Positions 10,765-19,656 of a DNA stretch of 51,428 nucleotides are shown one piece after another (within the stretch, counting starts at the first letter, position 1; every line of letters begins with the position of its first letter). A program made the position numbers and the translations under genes. The stretch is from positions 1-51,428 of the forward strand of contig NZ_CAINTR010000137.1 of NCBI RefSeq assembly GCF_903853455.1. The letters are read 5' to 3'. The notes under the pieces are model-generated. The model did no database searches, was not told the DNA's origin, and saw nothing but the letters and a program-made list of their open reading frames with translations. The stretch comes from an uncultured Magnetospirillum sp. (GTDB lineage Bacteria > Pseudomonadota > Alphaproteobacteria > Rhodospirillales > Magnetospirillaceae).

Positions 10765-11250
10765 ATGCTGCTTCGCCTTCTCCTCGTCGCCGGCGCCCTG
10801 ATCGGAGTGTGGTGGGGGCTGAACTGGTGGTCGCGAACCTCCACCGCCAAGGCCAAGAAGGCGCTGATCGCCGTCGGGCTGGGACTGCTGGTCGCCATCG
10901 GAATCGTCCTGGTGGCCACCGGCAAGCTGGCCGGACTGTTCGCGGTGGCGGCCGGGCTGGCGCCCTGGGTGAACCGGGCCTTGCGACTGCACGGGTTCTG
11001 GCGGGGCTTCCGCCGCATGGCCGGCGGTTCGCGGCAACCGCCGCAGGACGAAACCGCGCGCCCCGCCGCCCCCGATTCCGCCATGACCCGCCAGCAGGCC
11101 TTGGACATTCTGGGGCTGTCTCCCGGTGCCACCCCCGCGCAGATCAAGGACGCCCATCGCCGCCTGATGCTGGTCAACCACCCCGATTCCGGCGGCTCCA
11201 CCTGGATCGCCGCCCGCCTCAATCAGGCCCGCGACCTACTTCTGGGCTAA
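10765..11250 (+). CDS. Membrane-anchored J-domain (DnaJ-like) protein
   Basis: 161 residues: two N-terminal hydrophobic segments (about residues 3-20 and 33-60), a basic linker, then a C-terminal J domain (about 104-161) with QALDILGLSPGATPAQIKDAHRRL and the diagnostic HPD tripeptide (LVNHPDSGGS). The layout resembles Tim14/Pam18-like co-chaperones, which stimulate Hsp70 ATPase at a membrane. It is two bases downstream of the STAS gene and overlaps the convergent cobC gene by 15 bases. Confidence 0.88.
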   Translation: MLLRLLLVAGALIGVWWGLNWWSRTSTAKAKKALIAVGLGLLVAIGIVLVATGKLAGLFAVAAGLAPWVNRALRLHGFWRGFRRMAGGSRQPPQDETARPAAPDSAMTRQQALDILGLSPGATPAQIKDAHRRLMLVNHPDSGGSTWIAARLNQARDLLLG

Positions 11251-12240
11251 GGCCCGCGCCAGCCGCGCCAGTCTCGCCGCGTCGGAAGGCAGGCCGAACC
11301 GCAGCAAGTTCGGCCGGTCGGCGAAGGCGCGCACCAGGATGCCGGCCCGGCCCAGGCGCTCATACAGCTCCGCCGCATGGGCATGGCGCCCCAGTTGGAA
11401 CAGGCTGGTGCCGCCGACGATCTCCAGACCGCCCTCGACCAGCACCGCCGCCAGGGCTGCCGCCGCCAGGGCAAGGCGGTCACGGGTTTCCGCCGCCCAG
11501 GCCATGTCGGCCAGCGCCCGGGCGCCGATGGCCAGCGCCGGCCCCGATACCGCCCACGGCCCCATCATCTCGGCCAACCGCTCCGCCCCATCGGGCCGGG
11601 CCACCGCGAAGCCGAGCCGCAGCCCCGCCAGTCCATAGAACTTGCCGAACGAGCGCAGCACCACCAGACCGGAACAAGACCGACCGGTCAGTGATAGTTC
11701 CGGCGCGGTCTCGGCGAAGGCTTCGTCCACCACCAGCAGCCCGCCTCGCGCCGCCATGATCTCGGCCACGGCCAGCAGGCGCTCCGGCGCCACGACGCGG
11801 CCGTCGGGATTGTTGGGGTTGACCACCACAGCCGCGCCGGCCTCGCCCATTTCGGCAAGGTCGCCGACCACGCTCACCCGGTGGCCGGCGGCGGCCCAGG
11901 CGCGTTCATGCTCGCCATAGGTCGGCCCGACCACCGCCACCGTCCGCGGCGACAGCAAGCGCGGCACCGCCTGGATCAGCGGCTGGCTGCCGGGCGCCGC
12001 CACCACGGCGGCGCTATCGGGCACGCCCCAGCACCGCTTGGCCGCCGCCAGCAGCGCCCGCTCCGCGTCACCCCCCGGCAGGCGATGCCACAGCGCGGCG
12101 TCGATCACGGGCAGCGGATAGGGCCACGGATTGATGCCGGTGGACAGGTCCAGCCAGCCCGCCGCCGACCGCCCCCACCGTTGCTCCGCCGCCGCCAGAT
12201 CGCCGCCATGGACCGGAAGGTCGGATGCGGTCACCGCCAT
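11236..12240 (-). CDS. cobC: L-threonine-O-3-phosphate decarboxylase (cobalamin biosynthesis)
   Basis: A 334-residue PLP-dependent class I aminotransferase fold. The N-terminal signature HGGDL...WLDLSTGINPWPYP is characteristic of CobC/CobD, which makes the (R)-1-amino-2-propanol phosphate arm of cobalamin. NPNNPDGR, DEAFAE and the PLP-binding Lys in LRSFGKFYGLAGLRLG are present. The start at 12240 overlaps the CoA-transferase stop by ten bases, so translation is likely coupled, though no other cobalamin gene is nearby. Confidence 0.9.
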   Translation of the reverse strand: MAVTASDLPVHGGDLAAAEQRWGRSAAGWLDLSTGINPWPYPLPVIDAALWHRLPGGDAERALLAAAKRCWGVPDSAAVVAAPGSQPLIQAVPRLLSPRTVAVVGPTYGEHERAWAAAGHRVSVVGDLAEMGEAGAAVVVNPNNPDGRVVAPERLLAVAEIMAARGGLLVVDEAFAETAPELSLTGRSCSGLVVLRSFGKFYGLAGLRLGFAVARPDGAERLAEMMGPWAVSGPALAIGARALADMAWAAETRDRLALAAAALAAVLVEGGLEIVGGTSLFQLGRHAHAAELYERLGRAGILVRAFADRPNLLRFGLPSDAARLARLARALAQK

Positions 12241-13337
12241 CCCGCCAGAACCGCCTCGGCATCCTCCTCGCTGAGCGGGCGGCGCGAGCGCACCCGCGCG
12301 CCCTCCATCAGGATCGGCAGCAGCACGTCGATGATGCCGTCCTCGCCCACCTGGACGAAGTCGCGGGCACGGTGATGGGGGTGGTTGGCGACTTCGTGGG
12401 GTTCCAGCACCGGCTCGAAGGTGCAGTTGACCGGCTCCAGCAGGGCATTCCACTCGGCCAGGGTGCGGCTGGCGAACAAGGCCTCCATGTCGGCGATCAG
12501 GGCGGTCTGCGGCAGCGGCTCGTCGTGACGGTGGATCCATTCCGACCGGCCGACCGCCTCGCAGAACGCCTGCCAGAACTTGTCCTCCAAGGCGGCGATG
12601 GCGGCGAAGCGGCCGTCCTTGGTGCGGTAGACACGGTAATGGGCGGCGCCGCCGTTGACCAGATCGGCCTCGCGCCCCGGCCCGCCCCAGCGCTGGTTGA
12701 TGGTCAGCACCCCGGCCATCCACGACAGGGCCGCCTCGGTCAGGCTGACATCGATGCTGGCGCCCTTGCCGGTGGTGGACCGCCGCAACAGCGCCGCCAG
12801 GATGGAGTTGACCGCCAGCATGGCGCCGGCGTGATCGGCCAGCGGCGGAAAGGTCATGACCGGACGCTCGGCCGGCCCGTTGACGGCCAGAATGCCGCTG
12901 GCGGCAAGATAGGTCACGTCGTGGCCGGCGCGGTTGGCGAAGGGGCCGGTGCCGCCATAGCCCGACAGCCGGCAGGTGATCAGGCGCGGATTGAGCCGGG
13001 CCAGTTCCGCCTCGCCGAAACCCAGCCGATCCAGCACGCCGGGCCGGAAGCCGTCCAGCATCACGTCGGCATGGCCGAGCATCTGGCCGAACAGCCGCTT
13101 GCCCTCTTCGGTCTTGAGATCCAGGGTCACCACCGTCTTGTTGCGGTTGGCCAGCTTGTAGAACGGCGTGGTGCCGTCGGCATCCTTCGGCCCCATGGTC
13201 CGCATGGGGTCTCCGGCCGGGCCTTCGACCTTGACGACCTCGGCACCGAGGTCGCTGAGCCACAGGGTGGCGATGGGACCGGGGATATAGGTGGAAAGAT
13301 CGAGGACGCGAAGGCCGGCGAGGCAATCGGACAGCAT
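12231..13337 (-). CDS. CaiB/BaiF-type class III CoA-transferase
   Basis: 368 residues of the class III CoA-transferase family: LRVLDLSTYIPGPIATLWLSDLGAEVVKVE at the N-terminus, NRNKTVVTLDLK, GFRPGVLDRLG, and the GHDVTYLAASG segment, whose Asp is the expected catalytic residue. Family members move CoA between organic acids or work as alpha-methylacyl-CoA racemases; the substrate cannot be assigned. It is transcribed just ahead of cobC with overlapping ends. Confidence 0.9.
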   Translation of the reverse strand: MLSDCLAGLRVLDLSTYIPGPIATLWLSDLGAEVVKVEGPAGDPMRTMGPKDADGTTPFYKLANRNKTVVTLDLKTEEGKRLFGQMLGHADVMLDGFRPGVLDRLGFGEAELARLNPRLITCRLSGYGGTGPFANRAGHDVTYLAASGILAVNGPAERPVMTFPPLADHAGAMLAVNSILAALLRRSTTGKGASIDVSLTEAALSWMAGVLTINQRWGGPGREADLVNGGAAHYRVYRTKDGRFAAIAALEDKFWQAFCEAVGRSEWIHRHDEPLPQTALIADMEALFASRTLAEWNALLEPVNCTFEPVLEPHEVANHPHHRARDFVQVGEDGIIDVLLPILMEGARVRSRRPLSEEDAEAVLAGWR

Positions 13338-13471
13338 GGCGGGCTCCTTGACATGAGCCGCCCAGAGAAGCAGCCCCGGCCGGGATGGTCAAGGTGCGGA
13401 ATTCCGTCCCGGAATTTGGGTGGTTTCCGCTTGGACGAAACAAGCCCCATCATCCCGGATGGACACGGATT

Positions 13472-13621
13472 TTCCACCACCAAGACACCAAGAGAGCGGA
13501 GGCGCCGCATCGCTTTACGTTTCATCGACGCCTTGAGTAATTTCTTGTCCGCTGCGCGGACGGAGGGCGGAACGGCGCCATCCAGGAGACCTCTTGGTGT
13601 CCTTGGTGTCTTGGTGGTGAA
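13472..13621. repeat. Intergenic inverted-repeat element (CACCAAGAC type)
   Basis: The 436-base space between the CoA-transferase start and the ompA stop contains an imperfect inverted repeat. The left arm (13472-13493) carries CCACCACCAAGACACCAAGA and the right arm (13601-13621) carries its near complement, with a further partial copy (CTCTTGGTGT) at 13591-13600. The spacer holds a small hairpin (GTCCGC-TGC-GCGGAC). Similar sequences are scattered between genes in many proteobacterial genomes, so this is probably a non-autonomous dispersed repeat. Apart from the ompA terminator I see no gene here. Confidence 0.6.
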
Positions 13622-13718
13622 TATCGACGCCAGCCCCCAAACAAAGCTGTCTGAAGTTAGACCGGACAGCAGTGGGCTTCGCCTCTCGATGACAAACCTT
13701 TCCAGTCCCCTCAGACAC

Positions 13719-13746
13719 GAAAAGGGCCCGGCCTTGCGGCCGAGCC
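13719..13746 (-). terminator. Rho-independent terminator after ompA
   Basis: A ten-base-pair GC-rich stem (13723-13732 with 13737-13746, one G-T pair) and a four-base loop, followed on the minus strand by four T residues. It lies 28 bases after the ompA stop codon. Confidence 0.85.
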
Positions 13747-13773
13747 CCTTCCGGTCTTGGCTGTCCCGACCGA

Positions 13774-14805
13774 TTACGGCAGGACGATCTCGACCCGGCG
13801 GTTCTGCGGCTCGCGCACGCCGTCGGGAGTGGCGACCATGGGCGCGGTCTCGCCCTTGCCGACGACCGTGATCTGGTCGGCGGTGAGGCCCAGCTTCACC
13901 AGCTGCTCCTTGACCGCGTTGGCGCGCTTCAGCGACAGGGCCATGTTGTAGGCGTCGCCGCCGGACCGGTCGGTATGGCCGGTCAGGTCGACGCGGACGG
14001 CGCCGGAGGACTTGGAGGCGGCGGCGGCCTGCTGGATGATGCGGGCGGCCTCGGGGGTGATCTGCGCCTTGTCGAAGTCGAAGAACACCAGATAGTTCTT
14101 GACCGCCACGGGGGCCGGCTTGGGGGCGGGCATCGGGGCGGGGGCGGCGACGGGAACCGGGGCCGGGGCGGGAGCCGGGGCGGCGGCGGGCGGATTGAAC
14201 TTGTAGGTCACGCCGAACAGCAGAGCATGATCGCTGTACTGGCTGTTCAGGTTGGTGTTGTTGGAACTGGCCTTGGTGTTGTAGTCCAGGGTCGCGAAGT
14301 AGCGATACTGGGCCTTCAACTCCACATTCTTGGAAACGTCGAAGCCGACGCCGGCGAAGCCCTGATAGGCGAACTGCCAGTCGTTGCCCTTGTAGACGTT
14401 GGTGCCGTTCTGCTTGACCGTGCCGTCATCCAACCGGGCGGCACCGATACCGGCGCCGACGAAGGGATGCCACTGCGACTGCGGCAGGAATTCGTAGATG
14501 CCGTTGATCATGGGGGCCAGCGCCGAGGTGGTGCCCTTGCCCGAAGCGCCGTTGACCTTGTCGATGCCGTTGGAGCGGTAGCTCAACTCGCCTTCGACCT
14601 TCCACGGACCGAAGCCGTAGCCGACCTGACCTTGGGTCATCCAGCCCACGTCGGACTCGCTCTTGTAGCCGAGGCCGCTGCCGCTGTTCTTGGAATCTTG
14701 CAGGAAGGTCGCGCCCACGTCGATGCCGGTATACCACTCGGCCTGGGCCAGAGCGGGAACCGCCAACAGGGCCGCGGCGGCAATGAGGGTCTTGAAGCTG
14801 CGCAT
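13774..14805 (-). CDS. OmpA-family outer membrane protein
   Basis: 343 residues: signal peptide (cleavage near AQAEW), an N-terminal eight-stranded OmpA-like barrel (WYTGIDVGATFL...ALLFGVTYKF), a Pro/Ala-rich hinge (about 205-235), and a C-terminal OmpA peptidoglycan-binding domain. That domain has FFDFDKAQITPEA, LTGHTDRSGGDAYNMALSLKRA and the NRRVEI ending; the Asp and Arg of these motifs bind diaminopimelate in the family. It tethers the outer membrane to peptidoglycan and has its own terminator. Confidence 0.95.
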   Translation of the reverse strand: MRSFKTLIAAAALLAVPALAQAEWYTGIDVGATFLQDSKNSGSGLGYKSESDVGWMTQGQVGYGFGPWKVEGELSYRSNGIDKVNGASGKGTTSALAPMINGIYEFLPQSQWHPFVGAGIGAARLDDGTVKQNGTNVYKGNDWQFAYQGFAGVGFDVSKNVELKAQYRYFATLDYNTKASSNNTNLNSQYSDHALLFGVTYKFNPPAAAPAPAPAPVPVAAPAPMPAPKPAPVAVKNYLVFFDFDKAQITPEAARIIQQAAAASKSSGAVRVDLTGHTDRSGGDAYNMALSLKRANAVKEQLVKLGLTADQITVVGKGETAPMVATPDGVREPQNRRVEIVLP

Positions 14806-14946
14806 GGGATAAAATCCTTCGCCAAAAGGCGCTACCGGGAATTGGTTGCCTATTAATTACCGCACTGCGAAAACCTCGACAAGGCGTCACAGGAACCGGT
14901 AACACCATTTCCCCTCCCCTGTTGCCGGCCGGCAACAGGGGGGAAT

Positions 14947-15738
14947 CTACTCAGATGGGCCGCCTTCGGTGACGTTCGAGGCTTCGGCCTGGCTCTTCAA
15001 CCGGGCGAAGGAGCGCACCGCGAAGGGGATCGAGACCAGATAGGCGCCGCCCAGCGCCGACAGGGTCAACCAGGGCTCGGTGACCAGGAAAGCCGCCACC
15101 AGTCCCACCACCAGCAGGATCGGCAGCACCCATTTATGGGGGATGCGGACCTTCTTGAACGAGAAGGTGGGGATCTTGCTGACCATCAGGAACGACACGC
15201 CCATCAGGAACACCGCCACCACCATGGGCTGATCGAAGAAGCCGCCGCCGAACTGGATGCTCAACGCCAGCGGCAGCAGAACCATGCCCGCCGCCGCCGG
15301 GGCGGGAACCCCGGTGAAGAAGTTGTAGGCATAGGGCGGCAGGTCCGGCTCGCCGATCATGGTGTTGAAGCGGGCCAACCGCAGGGCGCAGCACACCGAG
15401 AACAGCAGCACCAAGGCCCAGCCGAAGCCCCCGGCGCTGCGCATGGTCCAGAAATACAGCACCATGGCCGGCGCCACCCCGAAGCTGACGAAATCGGACA
15501 GCGAGTCCAGTTCGGCGCCGAACTTGGACGTTCCCTGGAGCAAGCGGGCGACGCGGCCGTCGAGGCCGTCCAGGATGGCGGCCAGCACGGTGGCGACCAC
15601 CGCCTCCTTCCACATGTCGTGGACGGCGAAGCGAATGGAGGTGAGGCCGGCGCACAAGGCCAGCAGCGTCAGGATGTTGGGAATCAGACGGTTGATGGAC
15701 AGGCCGGGGATGCGCGGCGGGCGCTTGCGGCGAAACAT
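14947..15738 (-). CDS. pssA: CDP-diacylglycerol-serine O-phosphatidyltransferase
   Basis: A 263-residue integral membrane CDP-alcohol phosphatidyltransferase of the Bacillus/alphaproteobacterial PssA type. The catalytic signature DGLDGRVARLL...GAELDSLSD is intact. Six to eight hydrophobic segments are visible. It makes phosphatidylserine from CDP-diacylglycerol and serine. Its start overlaps the psd stop by one base (TGATG), so the two enzymes of phosphatidylethanolamine synthesis are coupled. Confidence 0.95.
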   Translation of the reverse strand: MFRRKRPPRIPGLSINRLIPNILTLLALCAGLTSIRFAVHDMWKEAVVATVLAAILDGLDGRVARLLQGTSKFGAELDSLSDFVSFGVAPAMVLYFWTMRSAGGFGWALVLLFSVCCALRLARFNTMIGEPDLPPYAYNFFTGVPAPAAAGMVLLPLALSIQFGGGFFDQPMVVAVFLMGVSFLMVSKIPTFSFKKVRIPHKWVLPILLVVGLVAAFLVTEPWLTLSALGGAYLVSIPFAVRSFARLKSQAEASNVTEGGPSE

Positions 15739-16445
15739 CAGCGAACCTCGCCCGGTCGCGCCGCTTCGGCGGAGTCGAGATCGGCCAGAACCGTTTCACC
15801 GGCGATGATGCTTTGTCCCAGCGCCACCAGCGGCGCCACGCCCGCGGGCAGGTAGACGTCGACCCGGCTGCCGAAGCGGATCAGGCCGAAGCGCTGACCG
15901 GCCCGGACCGCCTGGCCGTTGGCCAGGTCGCACTTGATGCGCCGCGCCACCAGGCCGGCGATCTGGACGAAGGCCAGTTCACGGCCGTCGGCACGGGCCA
16001 GACGCACCGACATGCGCTCGTTGTCGGTGCTGGCCTTGTCCAGCGAGGCGTCGAGGAACTTGCCCGGCTGATAGGCGGTCTTGACCACCGTGCCAGCCAC
16101 CGGGACACGGTTGATGTGGACGGAGAACACGCTCATGAACACCGAGATGCACATGCGCGGCTCGTCGCCCATTTCCAGTTCCTTGGGCGGCGGCGCCAGC
16201 CCCAGCAACTGCACCACCCCGTCGGCCGGGCTGACCACCAGGCCGTCGCGGACCGGCGTCACCCGGTCGGGGTCGCGAAAGAACCAGGCGCACCAGCAGG
16301 TCAGGATGACGCCCAGCCATCCCAGCGGCGCCCACAGTTGGCCCAGCAGCAGCGCCACCACGGCGAACAGCGCCACGAAGGGCCAGCCCTCGCGGTTGAC
16401 GGGGAACCACAGATACTTGGTCAGCGAGATTTCGTGAGCCTGCAC
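15738..16445 (-). CDS. psd: Phosphatidylserine decarboxylase proenzyme
   Basis: A 235-residue small-type (archaeal/alphaproteobacterial class) decarboxylase with two N-terminal membrane segments. [12 protein letters not shown], the SVHINRVP segment and RFGSRVD near the C-terminus are present; autocleavage at Gly-Ser of that FGS gives the pyruvoyl group. It converts phosphatidylserine to phosphatidylethanolamine and sits directly ahead of pssA in one operon. The class is shorter than E. coli Psd, so the length is normal. Confidence 0.95.
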   Translation of the reverse strand: MQAHEISLTKYLWFPVNREGWPFVALFAVVALLLGQLWAPLGWLGVILTCWCAWFFRDPDRVTPVRDGLVVSPADGVVQLLGLAPPPKELEMGDEPRMCISVFMSVFSVHINRVPVAGTVVKTAYQPGKFLDASLDKASTDNERMSVRLARADGRELAFVQIAGLVARRIKCDLANGQAVRAGQRFGLIRFGSRVDVYLPAGVAPLVALGQSIIAGETVLADLDSAEAARPGEVR

Positions 16446-16550
16446 TTAGCCACTCTCCAGACAAAGGGGGCGCCGGCACTCTACGACCGGCCTTTTGGAT
16501 TTTCATCCCGAACAACGGCATGATACTAGTGTGTTCTCGCCTCCACTGCG

Positions 16551-17087
16551 ATGGCAAGAATGTCAAAAGCGAAAACGAAAACATTCACATTGGGCGGCAA
16601 GGCGCTGCCCGTCGATCTGCACACCGTCTGGACCGACGACGACGGCCAAGCCTTGACGGTGAGCGACGGCGTCATCCAGTTCGATTTCGGCTACCGCGAC
16701 ATCCATTTCGCCGGCCGTCTGGAGCAGGCCGCCGGCCAGGCCCACCTCAAGCTGGTGGGCGACCTGGGACCGATGCCGTTCTCGGCGGAATCGCCCGCCG
16801 CCCGCGCCGGCCTCGCCCGCATCATCGAAGCCGCCAACGCCGACCTGGGCGCCGAAGCGTTCCGCGTCACCCAGGGCCGCGTCCTGCTGGGCAGCGACAT
16901 GGCCGTGGCGGTTCCGGTCTCCGCTACCGGCCTGGTGACGCCGGTGACCCTGTTCCTGCTGCCGGCCGAGCCCTATCTCGAACTGATCGCCATGTATATC
17001 CGGCCGCCGCTGGCCACCGCCAAGCGGGGGGAAAGCGCCGTCCGGCCGGAATGGCGGAAAAAGAAACTCAGTGGTTGGGGACGCTGA
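16551..17087 (+). CDS. Conserved-looking cytoplasmic protein, unknown function
   Basis: 178 residues, or 175 if it starts at the second ATG (16560, MSKAKTK); no strong ribosome site decides between them. The basic N-terminus and basic C-terminus (KRGESAVRPEWRKKKLSGWGR) flank a compact alpha/beta region with HFAGRLEQA, HLKLVGDLGPMPFSAESP and GRVLLGSDMAV. No signal peptide or transmembrane segment is visible. The order of strands and helices is loosely like YbjN/type III chaperone folds, but I do not recognise a family. Its 3' end overlaps the convergent LysM gene by 20 bases. Confidence 0.6.
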   Translation: MARMSKAKTKTFTLGGKALPVDLHTVWTDDDGQALTVSDGVIQFDFGYRDIHFAGRLEQAAGQAHLKLVGDLGPMPFSAESPAARAGLARIIEAANADLGAEAFRVTQGRVLLGSDMAVAVPVSATGLVTPVTLFLLPAEPYLELIAMYIRPPLATAKRGESAVRPEWRKKKLSGWGR

Positions 17088-17997
17088 ACACCTGTCCCGG
17101 ATAGATCAGGTCGGGATCCTTGATCCGCTCGCGGTTGGCTTCGTAAATCACGGTGAAATCGACGCCGCGGCCATACAGCCGCCGCGCGATGCGCCACAGC
17201 GAATTGCCCGATTCCACCACCACGCCGGTGGTGCCCTTGCCCAGATCCTCGCCGGGGGTCCAGACCACTTCCACCCGCGCCAGCACCTTGCCCTTGTCGC
17301 CGATCAGGTCGGCGCGCAGCGCGTGCTTGTCGCCACTCTTGGGGCCGGCCGCGCCGATGCGCCACCCGCCCTCGGAATCGGCGTCGGTCTGGCCGATCAG
17401 CTTGTTGTCCAGGTAGAGGAAGACCTTGCCGGCGGCGGGCGCCTTGCCGCCGACGAACAGCCGTCCCTTGTCGTCGTGGTCGACCACGTCCAGCGACAGC
17501 AAGCCGCCGCCGTTGCCGGCAGGCGACTGCAATACCTTGCTGCCGCCGCCCCGCAGGGCCTTGACCGCCAAGGCGGGACCTTTGCCACGTTCCGGCACCA
17601 CCAGAACCACCGGCTCGGTGGATTCGACGGTGGCGCCGTCGGGATTGAGCGCCTTCAGGCGCAGTTCGCGCGACCCGGGGGGAAGCGCCTCGGCCGGAAC
17701 GAACACCCACTCGCCCCGCGCGTCGGCGGTCACGTGGCCCAGCTCGGTTCCGCCGTCGATGATGGTCACCACCGCGCCCGGCAAGGCGCGGCCGGCGATG
17801 ACCGTGTCCCCGTCGGCACCGATCCGGACCACGTCGAAAGACGGCTCGCGCGCGTCGGCGGCGACGGCGGCGGCCACCGGCGGCAGCGGCTGCGGCACGG
17901 CGGTGTCGGCCTCCTCACGCTCGTGGAAGACGGCGAGAATCAGGGCGACCGCGGCGACGGCGAGCCCGATCAGAGCGATGATGGTTGGCCGGTTCAA
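17068..17997 (-). CDS. Membrane-anchored LysM-domain protein
   Basis: 309 residues: an N-terminal hydrophobic anchor (PTIIALIGLAVAAVALILAV), a Pro/Ala linker, one or two Ig/Big-like beta domains (DTVIAGRALPGAVVTIIDGG and KAPAAGKVFLYLDNKLIGQTDADSEG, which look like repeats of one module), and a C-terminal LysM motif (VVVESGNSLWRIARRLYGRG...ANRERIKDPDLIYPGQVF). LysM binds peptidoglycan GlcNAc, so the protein likely bridges inner membrane and cell wall. Similar proteins are common in Rhodospirillales; the role is unknown. Confidence 0.85.
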   Translation of the reverse strand: MNRPTIIALIGLAVAAVALILAVFHEREEADTAVPQPLPPVAAAVAADAREPSFDVVRIGADGDTVIAGRALPGAVVTIIDGGTELGHVTADARGEWVFVPAEALPPGSRELRLKALNPDGATVESTEPVVLVVPERGKGPALAVKALRGGGSKVLQSPAGNGGGLLSLDVVDHDDKGRLFVGGKAPAAGKVFLYLDNKLIGQTDADSEGGWRIGAAGPKSGDKHALRADLIGDKGKVLARVEVVWTPGEDLGKGTTGVVVESGNSLWRIARRLYGRGVDFTVIYEANRERIKDPDLIYPGQVFSVPNH

Positions 17998-18094
17998 CGG
18001 CTCTCCTTGGGTCCGGGGTTGGCGCGACGGCGAGGGACCGTACCCTAACAGGCTGGCAAAACACTGTCACGGCCCACGAGTCCAAAGCGTTGAC

Positions 18095-18270
18095 CCGCTT
18101 CCGCCGGACTGAAACATTAGGGTGCAAGTCCGCCGAGCCCTCGAACTGACCTTCTCAGTTCGAGGGTGAGACGGCAAGGGCGAAGCCCGCCGCGCCACAT
18201 GGCGCGAGAGCCAAGCGCGAGCGCCCGGCGATTGAGGGACAACGAGACGAGTCACGATAGTGGCTCGTCG
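18095..18270 (+). ncRNA. Candidate structured RNA or group II intron relic upstream of cytochrome b561
   Basis: The 302-base space before the cytochrome b gene holds a chain of hairpins: CGGACT pairing with AGTCCG around GAAACATTAGGGTGCA, an 11-base-pair stem CCCTCGAACTG/CAGTTCGAGGG, GGGCGAAGCCC, GCGCCACATGGCGC, and a final stem formed by GACGAG and CTCGTC. The strings GGTGCAAGTCC and ACGGCAAGGGCGAAGCC resemble parts of domain I of bacterial group II introns. No reverse transcriptase gene is present. It may be an intron relic or a 5'-UTR structure; identity is unproven. Confidence 0.4.
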
Positions 18271-18299
18271 ACATAAGTCCGACGGAGGCAGCAGCAGCC

Positions 18300-18959
18300 A
18301 TGGCCGAACCGAACTCCCCCCGCACGGTTGTCGTCTGGGACCTGCCGACCCGCCTGTTCCACTGGGCGCTGGCCGTCCTGGTCGCGGCGCTGTGGATCAG
18401 CGGCCACCTGGACCGGCTCGACCTCCACATGAAGGTCGGCGCAGCCACCCTGGCGCTGCTGCTGTTCCGCCTCGCCTGGGGAGTGGTCGGCAGCCCCACC
18501 GCCCGCTTCGCCCAATTCGTCGGCGGTCCGCGCCGAATCGCCGCCCATCTGCGCGGCGAGTGGTCCGGGCTGGGCCACAACCCGCTGGGAGCGCTCAGCG
18601 TGCTGGTCATGCTGGGCCTGCTGCTGCTTCAGGCGGCCAGCGGCCTGTTCGCCACCGACGACGTCGCCACCGACGGGCCGCTGGCCTGGCTGGTCGCGTC
18701 GCGGACGACGAAGCTGCTTTCGGCGTTTCACCGTCTGGATTCGTGGGCCGTGCTGGCCATGGTGGCGCTCCACCTCGCCGCCATCGGGTTCTACCGCGTC
18801 AGGAGGGGAGAGAATCTGGTCCGGCCGATGATCGTCGGGACCAAGACCGTGACGGAGGCCGCCCCACCGCAGCGCCTCGCCAGCCCGTGGCTGGCCCTGG
18901 CGCTGCTGGCCGCCGCCGCCGCCCTGGTGTTCGGCGGCCTGGCCGTGTGGGGAAAGTAG
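18300..18959 (+). CDS. Cytochrome b561-type membrane cytochrome
   Basis: 219 residues with four or five transmembrane helices and the pattern of bacterial di-haem cytochrome b (Ni/Fe-hydrogenase b-subunit-like) proteins: VWDLPTRLFHW near the start, GHLDRLDLHMKVG, GHNPLGALSVLVMLGLLLLQ, AFHRLDSWAVLAMVALHLAAI and a final helix. The His in LFHW, LHMK, AFHR and LHLA are likely haem ligands. It would accept or donate electrons between the membrane pool and a periplasmic cytochrome, here perhaps the convergent cytochrome c' gene. GGAGG lies 11 bases before the ATG. Confidence 0.85.
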   Translation: MAEPNSPRTVVVWDLPTRLFHWALAVLVAALWISGHLDRLDLHMKVGAATLALLLFRLAWGVVGSPTARFAQFVGGPRRIAAHLRGEWSGLGHNPLGALSVLVMLGLLLLQAASGLFATDDVATDGPLAWLVASRTTKLLSAFHRLDSWAVLAMVALHLAAIGFYRVRRGENLVRPMIVGTKTVTEAAPPQRLASPWLALALLAAAAALVFGGLAVWGK

Positions 18960-19048
18960 AACCCTTTAATTGCCCCTCGCCGGGCGCGCCCGTCCGGGCG
19001 CTTGGCCGCCGCCGCAATGGCGGCTGGATACCGGCAAGGTCGCCGGTA

Positions 19049-19513
19049 TCATTCCTTGCGCATCTCGTCGTGGCAGCCCTTGCACAGCTTGCCGACCGCG
19101 CCGGCCTGGGCCTTGAGGGCGTCGGGGCCGGCCTTGGCGGCGTCGGCCAGCTTGGCGGTCTCGGCCGCCAGCGTTTTCCAGCTCTCCAGGAACTGCGCCG
19201 ACTTGGCGCCGAACGCCTCGGGCTTGGTGTTGGCCTCGGGCAGGTCCTCGGTGCCCTTGCCCCAGCCGATGGGAGCCAGCTTGGCCAGCATGGCCAGATT
19301 GGCGGCCCGCTCGGCGGCGTCGGCGGGCAGCTCGGCCTTGCCGGCGGCGAAGCCGGCGATGGGCGCCCATTGCGAGCGGAGGCCCTGCATCAGCCCCTGG
19401 CGCAGCTTCAACAAATCCTCCGGCTTGGCCTGCTGGGCCACGGCGGGTGGCACGGCGGCGAAAACCACGGCGGCGAGAAGGAAGGCGACGACGGCCCTGG
19501 CGACGGAATGCAT
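19049..19513 (-). CDS. Cytochrome c' (class II cytochrome c)
   Basis: 154 residues with a signal peptide (AVPPAVAQQ) and a four-helix class II cytochrome c pattern: [12 protein letters not shown], an Ala-rich central part, and the C-terminal haem-binding [19 protein letters not shown] ribosome site eight bases upstream supports the start at 19513. Periplasmic; class II cytochromes bind NO or shuttle electrons. A 9-base-pair hairpin (19027-19050) lies between it and cytochrome b561 without a T-run, so it is not scored as a terminator. Confidence 0.92.
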   Translation of the reverse strand: MHSVARAVVAFLLAAVVFAAVPPAVAQQAKPEDLLKLRQGLMQGLRSQWAPIAGFAAGKAELPADAAERAANLAMLAKLAPIGWGKGTEDLPEANTKPEAFGAKSAQFLESWKTLAAETAKLADAAKAGPDALKAQAGAVGKLCKGCHDEMRKE

Positions 19514-19595
19514 GGATCTTTCCCCCATGTGACGGATGACACGACGACGGAGAGTATGATGAGGAGAGGCGGCGTTTCCTAGGGGACCGCCATGG

Positions 19596-19656
19596 CCCTG
19601 CCCTTTTCCTATCCCCCCTGCCCTTTTCCTATCCCCCCCTGCCCTTTTCCTATCCC
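19596..19656. repeat. Three tandem 20/21-base repeats upstream of cytochrome c'
   Basis: CCCTGCCCTTTTCCTAT occurs three times head to tail with 20- and 21-base periods, the copies differing only in the length of the C run. It lies in the 312-base space between the divergently oriented cytochrome c' and monomeric isocitrate dehydrogenase starts, about 80 bases upstream of the former. Copies on the minus strand read as AGGAAAAGGGCAGGG. The rest of this space shows no gene. It could be a binding array or simple slippage. Confidence 0.85.
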
